Assembly (NCBI RefSeq): GCF_019931675.1
Contig: NZ_CP082922.1
Span: forward strand, 3,859,001-3,923,000
Source: Nocardioides rotundus
GTDB lineage: Bacteria; Actinomycetota; Actinomycetes; Propionibacteriales; Nocardioidaceae
Direction of reading: 5' to 3'
DNA length: 64,000 nucleotides
Of the stretch, positions 42,195 to 50,122 are shown piece by piece. The translations under genes and the position numbers were made by a program. The notes under the pieces were generated by a model. It saw nothing but the letters and a program-made list of their open reading frames with translations, had not been told where the DNA came from and searched no databases. Each line of letters starts with the position of its first letter. Positions within the stretch are counted from its first letter, which is position 1.

Positions 42195-42536
42195 GCCCAG
42201 CCTCCGGCACCGACGAAGTCCAGCGCAACCCCGGCACGCCCCGTGCGGGGGGGGGGACCATCGAGCTGCTACAGCCGGCCGGGTGCAGCGGTCTGAATGG
42301 CAACTCGAGCCCCTGCCGTTGGCTTCGTCAACCGACGCCAATCCGGCTCCCGCAGCCACCGACGGTCCTACTCCCGACACGTGCCCCTGAGAGAGATTGC
42401 GCCGCCCGTGAGCCGATCCCGCACTGGGACGTGGGCCTGGACGGTGGGATGCCTGTGACGTTGAAGTGTCGGGCTGGAGCATTATTCGCTGCGCGCCGTG
42501 GGTGTCGATCCCGTCACCGCGCGTGGTCCGCGGTTG
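42195..42536. other. 342-bp non-coding stretch
   Basis: No gene supported. It contains a run of ten or more G (around 42246) and, near 42413-42427, CGATCCCGCACTGGG, the complement of the CCAGTGCGGGATCG flank of the GGA-loop hairpin repeats, probably a decayed copy. Confidence 0.5.
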
Positions 42537-43160
42537 CTAGGCGCGCACACCGTCGATGATGCGGTCGACGACGAGTTCGGCAAGTGAGTCCACGATCGCT
42601 GGATCCGCGTCGTGCAGCGGACCTCGGGTCGCGAGGTCGGCGATCCCGTGGACGGCCGACCAGCAGGCCCATTCGGCGTGCTCGCGCCGTGTGGGTGAGA
42701 GGAGCTCTGCCTCGACAAGGCCGTCGAGCGCGTCGTTGAGCAGCCGGAACGGTGCCGGGTCGTCCCGCTCGGGTTCGCGCACGAGCTGGTGGTGGGAGCG
42801 GAAGGCGAGATGGAACAGGCCCGGCTCCGCTCGGGCGAAGTCGATGTAGCCCAGTCCGACACCACGCAGCCGGGCGACCGGGTCCTGCCCGGCGGCGCTG
42901 ATGCGCGTCGCCATCGCCCCTGCCAGCACGTCCTGGGCACGAGTGGCGACCGCGAGCACCAGCGTCTCGTGGTCGGCGAAGTGGCGATAGGCCGCGTTCG
43001 GGGTGACCCCGACGGCGCGGGTGACCTCGCGCAGCGTCAGAGCATCGGGTCCACCGGCACGAGCCAGCTCGAGCCCCGCCTCGACGAGCGCGGCCTTGAG
43101 ATCACCGTGGTGGTAGCGCCGCCCGCCCGGTGCTCCCGCCCCGGTCCTGCTCGCGCTCAT
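42537..43160 (-). CDS. TetR-family regulator divergent from RibD-type gene
   Basis: A 207-aa protein. The HTH reads LKAALVEAGLELARAGGPDA, LTLREVTRAVGVTPNAAYRH. The C-terminal domain has the W-H-G-like segment WACWSAVHGIADLATRGPLH. The ATG at 43160 has GGAGGTG upstream. It is divergent from the dihydrofolate-reductase-like gene, with a 14-bp palindrome between, so it likely represses that gene and itself. Confidence 0.85.
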   Translation of the reverse strand: MSASRTGAGAPGGRRYHHGDLKAALVEAGLELARAGGPDALTLREVTRAVGVTPNAAYRHFADHETLVLAVATRAQDVLAGAMATRISAAGQDPVARLRGVGLGYIDFARAEPGLFHLAFRSHHQLVREPERDDPAPFRLLNDALDGLVEAELLSPTRREHAEWACWSAVHGIADLATRGPLHDADPAIVDSLAELVVDRIIDGVRA

Positions 43161-43189
43161 CGCTTGCACCTCCGAAGCTTGTATGTATA

Positions 43190-43203
43190 CGGTGTGAACA
43201 CCG
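43190..43203. promoter_or_regulatory. TetR operator palindrome
   Basis: CGGTGT-GA-ACACCG is a perfect palindrome in the 85-bp divergent region, adjoining GTATAC. Probably bound by the TetR product. Confidence 0.6.
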
Positions 43204-43245
43204 CAATGTGGACAGCGTAGACTCTACGGGAGAAAGGGCTCACCG

Positions 43246-43803
43246 ATGCGCACGCTCGCGATCACCCAGAACATCACCCTGGACGGCGTCATCGACATGA
43301 CCGAGAACTGGCACAACGTGTCGGCGACGGTGGCCGACGGCGCTGACGAGCAGGTGGCGGTGCTGCAGCAGCAGGCCGCCGCGTCCGACGCCTTCCTGGT
43401 CGGTCGGCAGACCTTCACCGACATGCGGGGCTACTGGCCACACGTCGAGGACGACCAGACAGGCAACACCGCACACTTGAATCAGGTCGCCAAGTACGTG
43501 GTCAGCTCCACCCTCACCGATCCGGAGTGGGAGAACTCGACCATCCTGCGTGGCCTCGACGAAGTCCGGAAACTCAAGGACCAGCCCGGCGCGGACATCG
43601 TCGTCACCGGCAGCATTCAGCTCACCCACGCACTCATCGAGGCCGACTTGGTCGACGAGTACCGACTGTTCGTCTTCCCGGCCATCGTCGGCCATGGGGG
43701 CCGGCTCTTCGAGGGGACGATCGACGTCCCCTCCCTGCGGCTGCAGGAGTCCCGAGCCTTTCCCACCGGCGTCGTCCTCAACGTCTACGAGGTCCAGCGG
43801 TAG
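43246..43803 (+). CDS. RibD C-terminal/dihydrofolate-reductase-like protein
   Basis: A 185-aa protein. The fold signature is TLAITQNITLDGVIDMTENW at the start, AFLVGRQTFTDMRGYWPHVE for the nucleotide site, IVVTGSIQLTHALIEADLVD, and YRLFVFPAIVGHGGRLFEGT. Proteins of this type are NADPH-dependent reductases of unknown substrate. It is regulated by the divergent TetR gene. It is intact, unlike the second DHFR-like gene at 44419. Confidence 0.88.
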   Translation: MRTLAITQNITLDGVIDMTENWHNVSATVADGADEQVAVLQQQAAASDAFLVGRQTFTDMRGYWPHVEDDQTGNTAHLNQVAKYVVSSTLTDPEWENSTILRGLDEVRKLKDQPGADIVVTGSIQLTHALIEADLVDEYRLFVFPAIVGHGGRLFEGTIDVPSLRLQESRAFPTGVVLNVYEVQR

Positions 43804-43911
43804 TCGTCACGGACCGACCCGGCCGATCCCCTCGACCCAGCAAGTACTACGACCGAATCAGCACCGACCTCGAGCAGCACCACATCGACCCCACCAGGAG
43901 GAGACCGAGAC

Positions 43912-44266
43912 ATGTCCACCTCGACACAGAGCGTCGTGGAGCGGTTCATGGCGACGTTCGAGAGCAACCTCGCCGACGCGGCCGACCTGATGACGCCCGA
44001 CGCGCACTGGGACCTCAACGGCGAGACGCAGACGCAGACCGCTGCCGCCTTCGTGGAGCGACAGCAGGCCGACCTGGCCACCGGGACCGCCAGCACCGAC
44101 GTGGAGTCCTGGATCATCGACGGCCAGCAGGCGGCCTGGATCGGCTGGACCACCCTTCACCCCGCACCACGACGGGGAACCGATGCGGATCTCGATGAGC
44201 GAATGGGTCACCATCACCGACGGACGGATCAGCCGGATCCACGACGTCATGGCCACGCCCGGCTGA
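43912..44266 (+). pseudogene. SnoaL/NTF2-like gene with frameshift
   Basis: The frame begins STSTQSVVERFMATFESNLA and continues DAHWDLNGETQTQTAAAFVE as an NTF2-like protein. At about 44160, after IGWTTLHP, the natural sequence moves one frame: HHDGEPMRISMSEWVTITDG, then RISRIHDVMATPG and a stop at 44266. A single-base indel has broken it unless it is a sequencing error. The original frame reads on as an implausible Arg/Pro-rich tail. Confidence 0.7.
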
Positions 44267-44418
44267 GCCCACCGCGACCACGCGCCATCCCGCACCGCAC
44301 GCGTCCCGCACCGATGGGCCCGCCGAGCGTCCCGAGCCACCCGGTGCGAGATGAGTCTTGATCACTGGTCCGGTCTGAACGTCGACCCGCGACGACTGAG
44401 AGCAAAGGAGTTGCTGCA

Positions 44419-44850
44419 TGAGCGCCACCTACACCTGGGATGTGTTCTCCACCCTCGACGGATACGGGGGCTACGCCGAGGGGGCGAGCTGGGGCGGCTA
44501 CTGGAGCAAGCAGGGCCCCAGCAACTGTCATCTCCTCCACCCTCCAGAGCACCCTGGGCTGGCCTGACGCCACGATCGAGCGTGGCGACGCCATCGCCGT
44601 GGTGCGGCAGCTCAAGGCGACCTCGGACCGCCCGCTGCGGTCTCAAGCCAGCCTGGCCCTGAACTGGTCGCTCATGGCCGCAGGTCTCGTGGACCGCATC
44701 CAGCTGACGGTCTTCCCTGTGATCTCGGCCAAGACTGGGGCCTTCCCCGTCTTCCGCGGAGCCGGAGACTTCCACCTCGAGCTGCTGGAAAGCCGCACCC
44801 TCGACGGGAACACGCAAGAGCTCGTCTACCGACCGACGCCGCGTCGATAG
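44419..44850 (+). pseudogene. second RibD/DHFR-like gene with internal deletion
   Basis: The 5' part reads SATYTWDVFSTLDGYGGYAE then WGGYWSKQGP. The 3' part in another frame reads ATVISSTLQSTLGWPDATIE and ends RTLDGNTQELVYRPTPRR. About 60 residues expected between them (including the nucleotide-binding GRxT motif) are missing, and the frame changes at 44516-44530. It is non-functional. Confidence 0.75.
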
Positions 44851-44943
44851 CTGACCAGCGCTCGCTCAACCCACATGTGCGAGCGATTCCGCAAGGCGAA
44901 CCGTGAGCGGACATTGGCGACCGTTCGGAGATGTCATGGCAGC

Positions 44944-44976
44944 GGTGTCCCGGTGGGGTGTCGGAAACGGAACACC
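44944..44976. repeat. GTGTCGG-loop hairpin, outer edge of left module
   Basis: GGTGTCCCG pairs with CGGAACACC (one mismatch) around GTGGGGTGTCGGAAA. Same family as 37009, 46677, 49462 and 58632. Confidence 0.6.
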
Positions 44977-44992
44977 ATCGTCGTAAGCGGAT

Positions 44993-45010
44993 GGGCTCGC
45001 GGAGCGACCC
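44993..45010. repeat. GGA-loop hairpin repeat, copy 4
   Basis: GGGCTCGCGGAGCGACCC, then CGGTGGACGATCGCTAATCG. Identical core to copy 1. It borders the left inverted module. Confidence 0.7.
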
Positions 45011-45186
45011 GGTGGACGATCGCTAATCGGGACCGGTACCGCCGCAAGAGGTAGCGCGCGACACTAGCCGGTCGTGTCGTCGAGTCTGCCGCCATGAGCG
45101 AAGACTTGAGAGGGCATGACTTAGCCCCGGCGACATGGCCAAGGCCAGCTGTCCACCGGGGCTTTCAAGCGAAACGATACGTGAGA

Positions 45187-45900
45187 ATGGGGGCGATGAC
45201 AACGTCGCCACCGCCTCCGCCGAGTCCTAGGCCACCCGTGCCTGGGCCTTGGGTAGAGCGCTGGCTGAGCCAGCCCCGACACGGTGTCTACCTGGCCGCC
45301 AGCAAAGGCGACCCGCAGTTGGCTTTGGACCTGTACGAGTGGAACGCCGAGATCAGCGCCGCCCTGTTGCGAGATCTCGCCCACCTGGAAGTCGGGCTAC
45401 GCAACGCCTACGACCGCGCGCTCAGTGCGCGGTGGCCCGGACCCCCACACTGGACCACGGCCAACATCCCGGCCTTCGCGCCGTTGTGGCGCACCCGTCG
45501 TGGTCGACGAGTCGACGTCAACCTGCGGACACGTGAGTCACCCCACCGTGCCGTCGACTCCGCCGGCGGCCCCGCAGCTCCACCCGGCAAGGTCATCGCT
45601 GAGTTGATGTTCGGCTTCTGGCGGTTCCTCAGCTCCTCCGCCCATGAGAAGTCGCTGTGGGTGCCATCCCTCCACCAGGCGTTCGCACCGGGCACTGACC
45701 GGCGCGACGTCGACCGCCCCATCGGACGCCTGCACGGTCTGCGCAACCGAGTGGCCCACCACGAGCCACTCCTCAGGTACGACATAACGGGACGCGTCAC
45801 CGACATCGCGACCGTTGCCGGCCTGCTCGATCCCGACCTCGACCGGCACCTGAGCGCGACCAGTCGAGTCACCCGGGTCCTCGTTCAGCGCCCCCGCTGA
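45187..45900 (+). CDS. Abi-like HEPN-domain protein, left copy
   Basis: A 237-aa protein from the ATG at 45187 (an in-frame ATG at 45094 would add 31 residues of unlikely sequence). The Abi_2-like pattern is LSQPRHGVYLAASKGDPQLA, LLRDLAHLEVGLRNAYDRAL, VIAELMFGFWRFLSSSAHEK, and GLRNRVAHHEPLL, where R-N-R-V-A-H is the R-x4-H HEPN ribonuclease motif. Abi-like proteins are linked to abortive phage infection. Here it forms a mobile two-gene module with the recombinase downstream. Confidence 0.78.
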   Translation: MGAMTTSPPPPPSPRPPVPGPWVERWLSQPRHGVYLAASKGDPQLALDLYEWNAEISAALLRDLAHLEVGLRNAYDRALSARWPGPPHWTTANIPAFAPLWRTRRGRRVDVNLRTRESPHRAVDSAGGPAAPPGKVIAELMFGFWRFLSSSAHEKSLWVPSLHQAFAPGTDRRDVDRPIGRLHGLRNRVAHHEPLLRYDITGRVTDIATVAGLLDPDLDRHLSATSRVTRVLVQRPR

Positions 45901-46048
45901 GCACGAGACTGATAGCTCGACGCCGAGGTGGCAGAGGGGCTTGTCGCAGACGGCCCGCAGCGAGTTCCTGGTGAGGTCGAGCCCTGCTCGATGCCCGAGC
46001 CGACCCACACCCCTGGTTCGGCCGGACCAACCCCATTGGAGGTGCGCC

Positions 46049-46663
46049 ATGAACGCACTGCTCGTCGGGTACGCCCGATGCTCCACCGATCAACAAGACC
46101 TCACCGCGCAACGTGACGGGCTGCTCGGACTCGGCGTCGAGGCCGAGCGGATCTACGTCGATCACGGCCTGACCGGCACCAACCGCGAGCGCCCCGGCCT
46201 GCGCGAGGCGCTGGCCGCCTGTCGTGCCGGGGACACGCTGGTCGTGACCAAGCTCGACCGGCTAGCCCGGTCCCTGCCTGATGCCCGGGCGATCGCCGAC
46301 GAGCTCACCACCCGCCAGATCAGCCTCAGCCTCGGCGGGTCCATTTATGACCCGACCGATGCTGTCGGGAAGCTGCTGTTCAACGTGCTGGCGATGGTCG
46401 CTGAGTTCGAGTCCGACCGCATCAGGCTTCGCACAGTCGAGGGCATGAAGGTCGCCAAGGCCAAGGGACGGCTGAAGGGCAAGCAGCCCAAGCTAAGCCG
46501 CAAGCAGGAAGCGCACCTGGTCTCGCTAGTGCACAGCGGCGAGTACAGCACCCTCGAGGTAGCTGAGCTGTTCGGGATCGGCCGCTCGACGGTCTATCGC
46601 GCCATCGAGCGCCAACGAACCGCGGCTAAAGCCGATCTTGCTGACGCCTCCACACGACGCTGA
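46049..46663 (+). CDS. serine recombinase, left-module copy
   Basis: A 204-aa resolvase/invertase-type enzyme. Catalytic Ser12 is in YARCSTDQQDL. Also seen are TLVVTKLDRLARSLPDARAI, AVGKLLFNVLAMVAEFESDR, and the HTH STLEVAELFGIGRSTVYRAI. It differs from the 49508 copy at only two positions (MKVAK versus MKVAR; RQRTA versus RQRIA). The ATG follows GGAGGTGCGCC. It may invert or resolve DNA between module copies. Confidence 0.9.
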   Translation: MNALLVGYARCSTDQQDLTAQRDGLLGLGVEAERIYVDHGLTGTNRERPGLREALAACRAGDTLVVTKLDRLARSLPDARAIADELTTRQISLSLGGSIYDPTDAVGKLLFNVLAMVAEFESDRIRLRTVEGMKVAKAKGRLKGKQPKLSRKQEAHLVSLVHSGEYSTLEVAELFGIGRSTVYRAIERQRTAAKADLADASTRR

Positions 46664-46676
46664 TCGTCACCTCGTC

Positions 46677-46709
46677 GGCGTCCCGCAACCGACAACTCGG
46701 CGGGACGCC
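46677..46709. repeat. GTGTCGG-loop hairpin at left recombinase 3' end
   Basis: GGCGTCCCGC pairs perfectly with GCGGGACGCC; the complement of the loop is CGAGTTGTCGGTT. It is 14 bases after the recombinase stop, mirrored at 49462-49494. Confidence 0.7.
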
Positions 46710-46773
46710 CGCGAGCGGAACTGGTCGCGGCCGGTCTTGCACGGCGGCTTCCCCGAACGAAGCTCCCGCTGTG

Positions 46774-46790
46774 GTCACGCGCAGCGTGAC
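46774..46790. repeat. GGA-type hairpin repeat, copy 5 (variant)
   Basis: GTCACGC-GCA-GCGTGAC, perfect seven-pair stem; on the minus strand it is preceded by CCGGGATT. It lies eight bases beyond the SDR stop and may serve as its terminator. Confidence 0.6.
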
Positions 46791-46798
46791 AATCCCGG

Positions 46799-47545
46799 TC
46801 AGGTCGGTGGGCCGGGATCGACGCCGACCGCGCGGATGGGTTGGGAGGTCCCGCGGTGTCGACGCCGGGGATCGTTGTAGTAGGGGTCCGCACCCTTGGG
46901 CAGATAAACGAGTTCGCGTTGAGCCTGGTCCAGCGGCTGCTTGTGCAGCTGCCAGTACTGCTCTGCTACGAGATCGGGGCTGAATGGGCCGCCCGGCTCG
47001 ACGATCCCGCACACGGCCACCACGGCAACGTGAATGCCCGCGGGCAGCAACTCTTTGAACAGGCTCAACCCCACACTGCGCAGTGCCGCTTTGCCCGCAG
47101 CCAGCGACCCCCACTCCGGGTAGGGCTCCAAGGCGAGCCCACCACCGGTCAGCAATATGGTCCCCCGTCCTTCCTTACGCATGGCGGGTAGTACTTCCTG
47201 CACGCAGGTCAATGCGCCACCCACATCTACGCGCATCGCTTCCGCCATCAGGGCCGAGTCCAGCGAGGCGACCTGGTTCGGGATCATGTCGGCAGCGTTG
47301 TAGATCAGGATCGAGGTCTCTCCTCGCCAGCTGCGGATTGCCTCGAACGCTCCTCCCAGGCTTTCCGAACTCCCAGCGTCCGCAGCGAAGAGCCCGACTC
47401 GCTCTGGCTGCGGATGCGCCTGCCGCCACTGCTCAAGACGACCTGGGGACCGCGAGACCAAGGCGACGTCGCAGCCACCCCTCAGGAAGCGTCCCGCCAG
47501 CGCGACACCGAGTCCGGGACCTGCCCCCACGATGGTGCACAACAT
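46799..47545 (-). CDS. SDR-family protein lacking the usual catalytic Tyr
   Basis: A 248-aa Rossmann protein. MLCTIVGAGPGLGVALAGRF shows the nucleotide-binding GxGxGxG, and ILIYNAADMIPNQVASLDSA replaces the NNAG motif. The catalytic region reads EWGSLAAGKAALRSVGLSLF, so the YxxxK Tyr is Leu, as in some atypical SDRs. It may bind NAD(P) without classic dehydrogenase activity. The ATG at 47545 is chosen; it is divergent from the RidA gene. Confidence 0.8.
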   Translation of the reverse strand: MLCTIVGAGPGLGVALAGRFLRGGCDVALVSRSPGRLEQWRQAHPQPERVGLFAADAGSSESLGGAFEAIRSWRGETSILIYNAADMIPNQVASLDSALMAEAMRVDVGGALTCVQEVLPAMRKEGRGTILLTGGGLALEPYPEWGSLAAGKAALRSVGLSLFKELLPAGIHVAVVAVCGIVEPGGPFSPDLVAEQYWQLHKQPLDQAQRELVYLPKGADPYYNDPRRRHRGTSQPIRAVGVDPGPPT

Positions 47546-47642
47546 GCGCCCAGTCTGCTCCACCACCTCGGCTTGTCGCAGATATCTCGCCACCCGGGTC
47601 GCTCCGCTACGAAATGGGATTCGAGTCTGCGACGGTGGAGGC

Positions 47643-48032
47643 ATGGAGCACCTCCTTGACCAGCAGACGTCCGAGTTCGAGGGTCAGTGGCACTTCTCGC
47701 ACGTCGTGCGCAGTCGTGGATTGCTACTGTTGTCCGGCGTCACGGGCACCCGCACCGACGGAACGGTGGACGTCGACCCGGAGCAACAGTTCGAGCAGCT
47801 CTTCACGCACTTGCGTCAGTACCTCGCCGCCGCGGGTGCCGACCTCGGCTCGCTCATCGAGATCACCACCTACCACGTGCGTCTGCGTGAGTACCTCGAT
47901 GTGTTCGTAACCGTCAAGGACCGGCACTTGCTCAGACCCTACCCAGCATGGTCGGCGATCGGCGTGTCCGAGCTCATTACTCCGGAGGCGCTAGTCGAAC
48001 TCCGTGCCGTCGCCGAGGACCCGCACCGTTGA
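47643..48032 (+). CDS. RidA-family (YjgF/Rid) protein
   Basis: A 129-aa protein with the Rid fold: FSHVVRSRGLLLLSGVTGTR, EQLFTHLRQYLAAAGADLGS, LIEITTYHVRLREYLDVFVT, and PYPAWSAIGVSELITPEALV. The Arg that hydrolyses enamine/imine in true RidA (RxPxxR-type region) is not clearly conserved, so it may be an Rid2-7 type. It is divergent from the SDR gene, with 97 bases between. A hairpin repeat follows the stop. Confidence 0.82.
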   Translation: MEHLLDQQTSEFEGQWHFSHVVRSRGLLLLSGVTGTRTDGTVDVDPEQQFEQLFTHLRQYLAAAGADLGSLIEITTYHVRLREYLDVFVTVKDRHLLRPYPAWSAIGVSELITPEALVELRAVAEDPHR

Positions 48033-48037
48033 GCGAT

Positions 48038-48055
48038 GGGCTCGCGGAGCGACCC
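48038..48055. repeat. GGA-loop hairpin repeat, copy 6
   Basis: GGGCTCGCGGAGCGACCC, then CGGTACGGGATCCCTATCCGG, five bases after the RidA stop. Confidence 0.7.
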
Positions 48056-48121
48056 GGTACGGGATCCCTATCCGGGGCGCTCTGGCCGATACCTTGACCC
48101 TGTCGCTCCTTAAGCCGAAGT

Positions 48122-48211
48122 GTCATTGGCGAGTTCGAGAACGGTGACCGCATGGTCACTGTGGCCAAGTGGCGCGACGGCGCGATCGCCGAGGAGTACA
48201 TCTGGGCCTGA
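48122..48211 (+). pseudogene. SnoaL/NTF2-like C-terminal remnant
   Basis: Reads VIGEFENGDRMVTVAKWRDG then AIAEEYIWA and a stop, typical of the last strands of NTF2-like proteins. The rest of the gene is missing. Confidence 0.6.
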
Positions 48212-48375
48212 CGGGCCCCTTGCGCTGTGGCTTCGTTCGCTTGGTGGCGGGGTTTTTGCAGCGCTCCGTGGCGGTCTTGTTGCCGCGATCACGCAGGACT
48301 GGCTGCAGGTAGGTGTCGCGGTCTGAACCGAGAGGGGTGCGCCCGGTCGGGGCCGTTTGGATCGCTGCCGCTACG

Positions 48376-48978
48376 TCAGAGTCCGAAGGCTCCGCCGCTG
48401 ACGAGGATCACGATGCCGAGGCCGATGAGAACGATGGGGAAGAGGATGTGCTCCCAGCGTTCGAGCACTTCGGCGATCGGGGGGCGGGTGGCGACGAACT
48501 TTGCCAGGGCCACCAGGACCGCGACGAGCGCGAGGAAGACGATGCAGTAGGCGACTACTGCGAGAGGTTCCACGCTGAGGAAGACAGGGGTGTAGACGCC
48601 GATGTTGTCGCCGCCGTTGGCAAGGGTGACGCCTGCGACTGTCCACACGCCGACCTTCTTGCCGGCAACCTTGGCCTCGTCGTCATCGTCGTCATCGTCT
48701 CCGCGCCAGGCCTGCCATGCGGCCCAGAGGCCGAGGCCCAGAGGGATGAGACCGAAGTACGGGATGGCTGCCGAGGGCAGGAATGCTCCGGCACCGATGG
48801 TCACCAGGACCGCGGCACCGAGGATGCCGGCGAATCCGAGGTACTGGCCGGCCAGAATGCGGGCGGTAGTGCCGCGCTGGCCTGCCCCTCGCGCGAAGAA
48901 GAGGGAGAGCACGATGATGTCGTCGATGTTGGTCGCTGCGAACAGGCCCATCGCCTGCAAGACCGAGGTGAGGATCAT
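48376..48978 (-). CDS. cadD: CadD-family cadmium resistance transporter
   Basis: A 200-aa membrane protein with five to six helices. The CadD motifs are GLFAATNIDDIIVLSLFFAR, and VTLANGGDNIGVYTPVFLSV. An Asp-rich loop (DDDDDDDEAK) lies between helices 3 and 4. It would export or sequester Cd(II). The ATG at 48978 overlaps the stop of cmtR, so the pair is an operon. Confidence 0.88.
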   Translation of the reverse strand: MILTSVLQAMGLFAATNIDDIIVLSLFFARGAGQRGTTARILAGQYLGFAGILGAAVLVTIGAGAFLPSAAIPYFGLIPLGLGLWAAWQAWRGDDDDDDDEAKVAGKKVGVWTVAGVTLANGGDNIGVYTPVFLSVEPLAVVAYCIVFLALVAVLVALAKFVATRPPIAEVLERWEHILFPIVLIGLGIVILVSGGAFGL

Positions 48979-49334
48979 GCGCCCTCCCCAGCTGCGTCGC
49001 ATCCGGGAAGCGAGCAGGCGGGATCGATGCACGGGGCGTCTTCGTCCACTGCCAGGGTGGCATCGACCAGTGCCGTCAGCGCCTGCGCCAGGTGCGAATC
49101 GGCGATCTCATATCGTGTCCGACGACCCTCGGGCTCGGAGACGACGATCCCGCAATCGCGCAGGCATGCCAGGTGGTTGGACACGTTCGGGCGTGTCAGG
49201 TCCAGATCTCGGGCCAGTTCCGCCGGGTAAGCGGGATGGTCGAGCAGGGTCAAGATGATCCGGGATCGAGTGGGGTCGGCCAGTGCACGACCCAGGCGGT
49301 TCATCACGTCGAGACGCGAAGCAATAGTCAGCAT
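48975..49334 (-). CDS. cmtR: CmtR-type ArsR-family cadmium/lead sensor
   Basis: A 119-aa repressor. The HTH is AELARDLDLTRPNVSNHLAC. The metal site matches CmtR: the C-x3-C pair in HLACLRDCGIVV and C-terminal cysteines in CIDPACSLPGC. Metal binding would release the operator and induce cadD. The ATG at 49334 is preceded by an AT-rich stretch (ACTATACAGC) that may be the promoter/operator. Confidence 0.88.
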   Translation of the reverse strand: MLTIASRLDVMNRLGRALADPTRSRIILTLLDHPAYPAELARDLDLTRPNVSNHLACLRDCGIVVSEPEGRRTRYEIADSHLAQALTALVDATLAVDEDAPCIDPACSLPGCDAAGEGA

Positions 49335-49461
49335 GGACTGAACTATACAGCGCGCACTGAACACTCGGTCACAGGCGTCAGCCCAGATCGCATGCCCGTA
49401 AGGGGAACCCCACTGGGCAAACCGCTGTGGTCGAGACCGGCTCCGATCAGTTCCGCTCATC

Positions 49462-49494
49462 GGCGTCCCGCCGAGGTGTCGGTTGCGGGACGCC
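49462..49494. repeat. GTGTCGG-loop hairpin at right recombinase 3' end
   Basis: GGCGTCCCGC and GCGGGACGCC around CGAGGTGTCGGTT, 14 bases from the recombinase stop. Confidence 0.7.
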
Positions 49495-49507
49495 AACGAG
49501 GTGACGA

Positions 49508-50122
49508 TCAGCGTCGTGTGGAGGCGTCAGCAAGATCGGCCTTGGCCGCGATTCGTTGGCGCTCGATGGCGCGATAGACCGTCGAGCGGCCGATCCCGAA
49601 CAGCTCAGCTACCTCGAGGGTGCTGTACTCGCCGCTGTGCACTAGCGAGACCAGGTGCGCTTCCTGCTTGCGGCTTAGCTTGGGCTGCTTGCCCTTCAGC
49701 CGTCCCTTGGCCCTGGCGACCTTCATGCCCTCGACTGTGCGAAGCCTGATGCGGTCGGACTCGAACTCAGCGACCATCGCCAGCACGTTGAACAGCAGCT
49801 TCCCGACAGCATCGGTCGGGTCATAAATGGACCCGCCGAGGCTGAGGCTGATCTGGCGGGTGGTGAGCTCGTCGGCGATCGCCCGGGCATCAGGCAGGGA
49901 CCGGGCTAGCCGGTCGAGCTTGGTCACGACCAGCGTGTCCCCGGCACGACAGGCGGCCAGCGCCTCGCGCAGGCCGGGGCGCTCGCGGTTGGTGCCGGTC
50001 AGGCCGTGATCGACGTAGATCCGCTCGGCCTCGACGCCGAGTCCGAGCAGCCCGTCACGTTGCGCGGTGAGGTCTTGTTGATCGGTGGAGCATCGGGCGT
50101 ACCCGACGAGCAGTGCGTTCAT
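49508..50122 (-). CDS. serine recombinase, right-module copy
   Basis: A 204-aa enzyme nearly identical to the 46049 product (two substitutions). Ser12 and the HTH are intact. With its inverted twin it flanks the cadD/cmtR segment, a configuration that could allow inversion or module-mediated transposition. Confidence 0.9.
   Translation of the reverse strand: MNALLVGYARCSTDQQDLTAQRDGLLGLGVEAERIYVDHGLTGTNRERPGLREALAACRAGDTLVVTKLDRLARSLPDARAIADELTTRQISLSLGGSIYDPTDAVGKLLFNVLAMVAEFESDRIRLRTVEGMKVARAKGRLKGKQPKLSRKQEAHLVSLVHSGEYSTLEVAELFGIGRSTVYRAIERQRIAAKADLADASTRR

Larger units (their letters stand above)
45014..46715 (+). repeat. left inverted module (HEPN protein + serine recombinase)
   Basis: About 1.7 kb that recurs in reverse orientation at 49449-51150, nearly identical across both genes and the intervening DNA. 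Differences include a C-run indel near the HEPN gene end and two residues in the recombinase. Homology begins near ACGATCG..ATCGGGACCGG and ends after the hairpin beyond the recombinase. The two modules flank 2.7 kb with SDR, RidA, cadD and cmtR genes. Confidence 0.85.

Noticed and set aside
42240..42260. Poly-G run as a phase-variation tract
   Set aside because: It lies in non-coding DNA upstream of the kinase start without a clear promoter overlap, and length there is prone to sequencing error.
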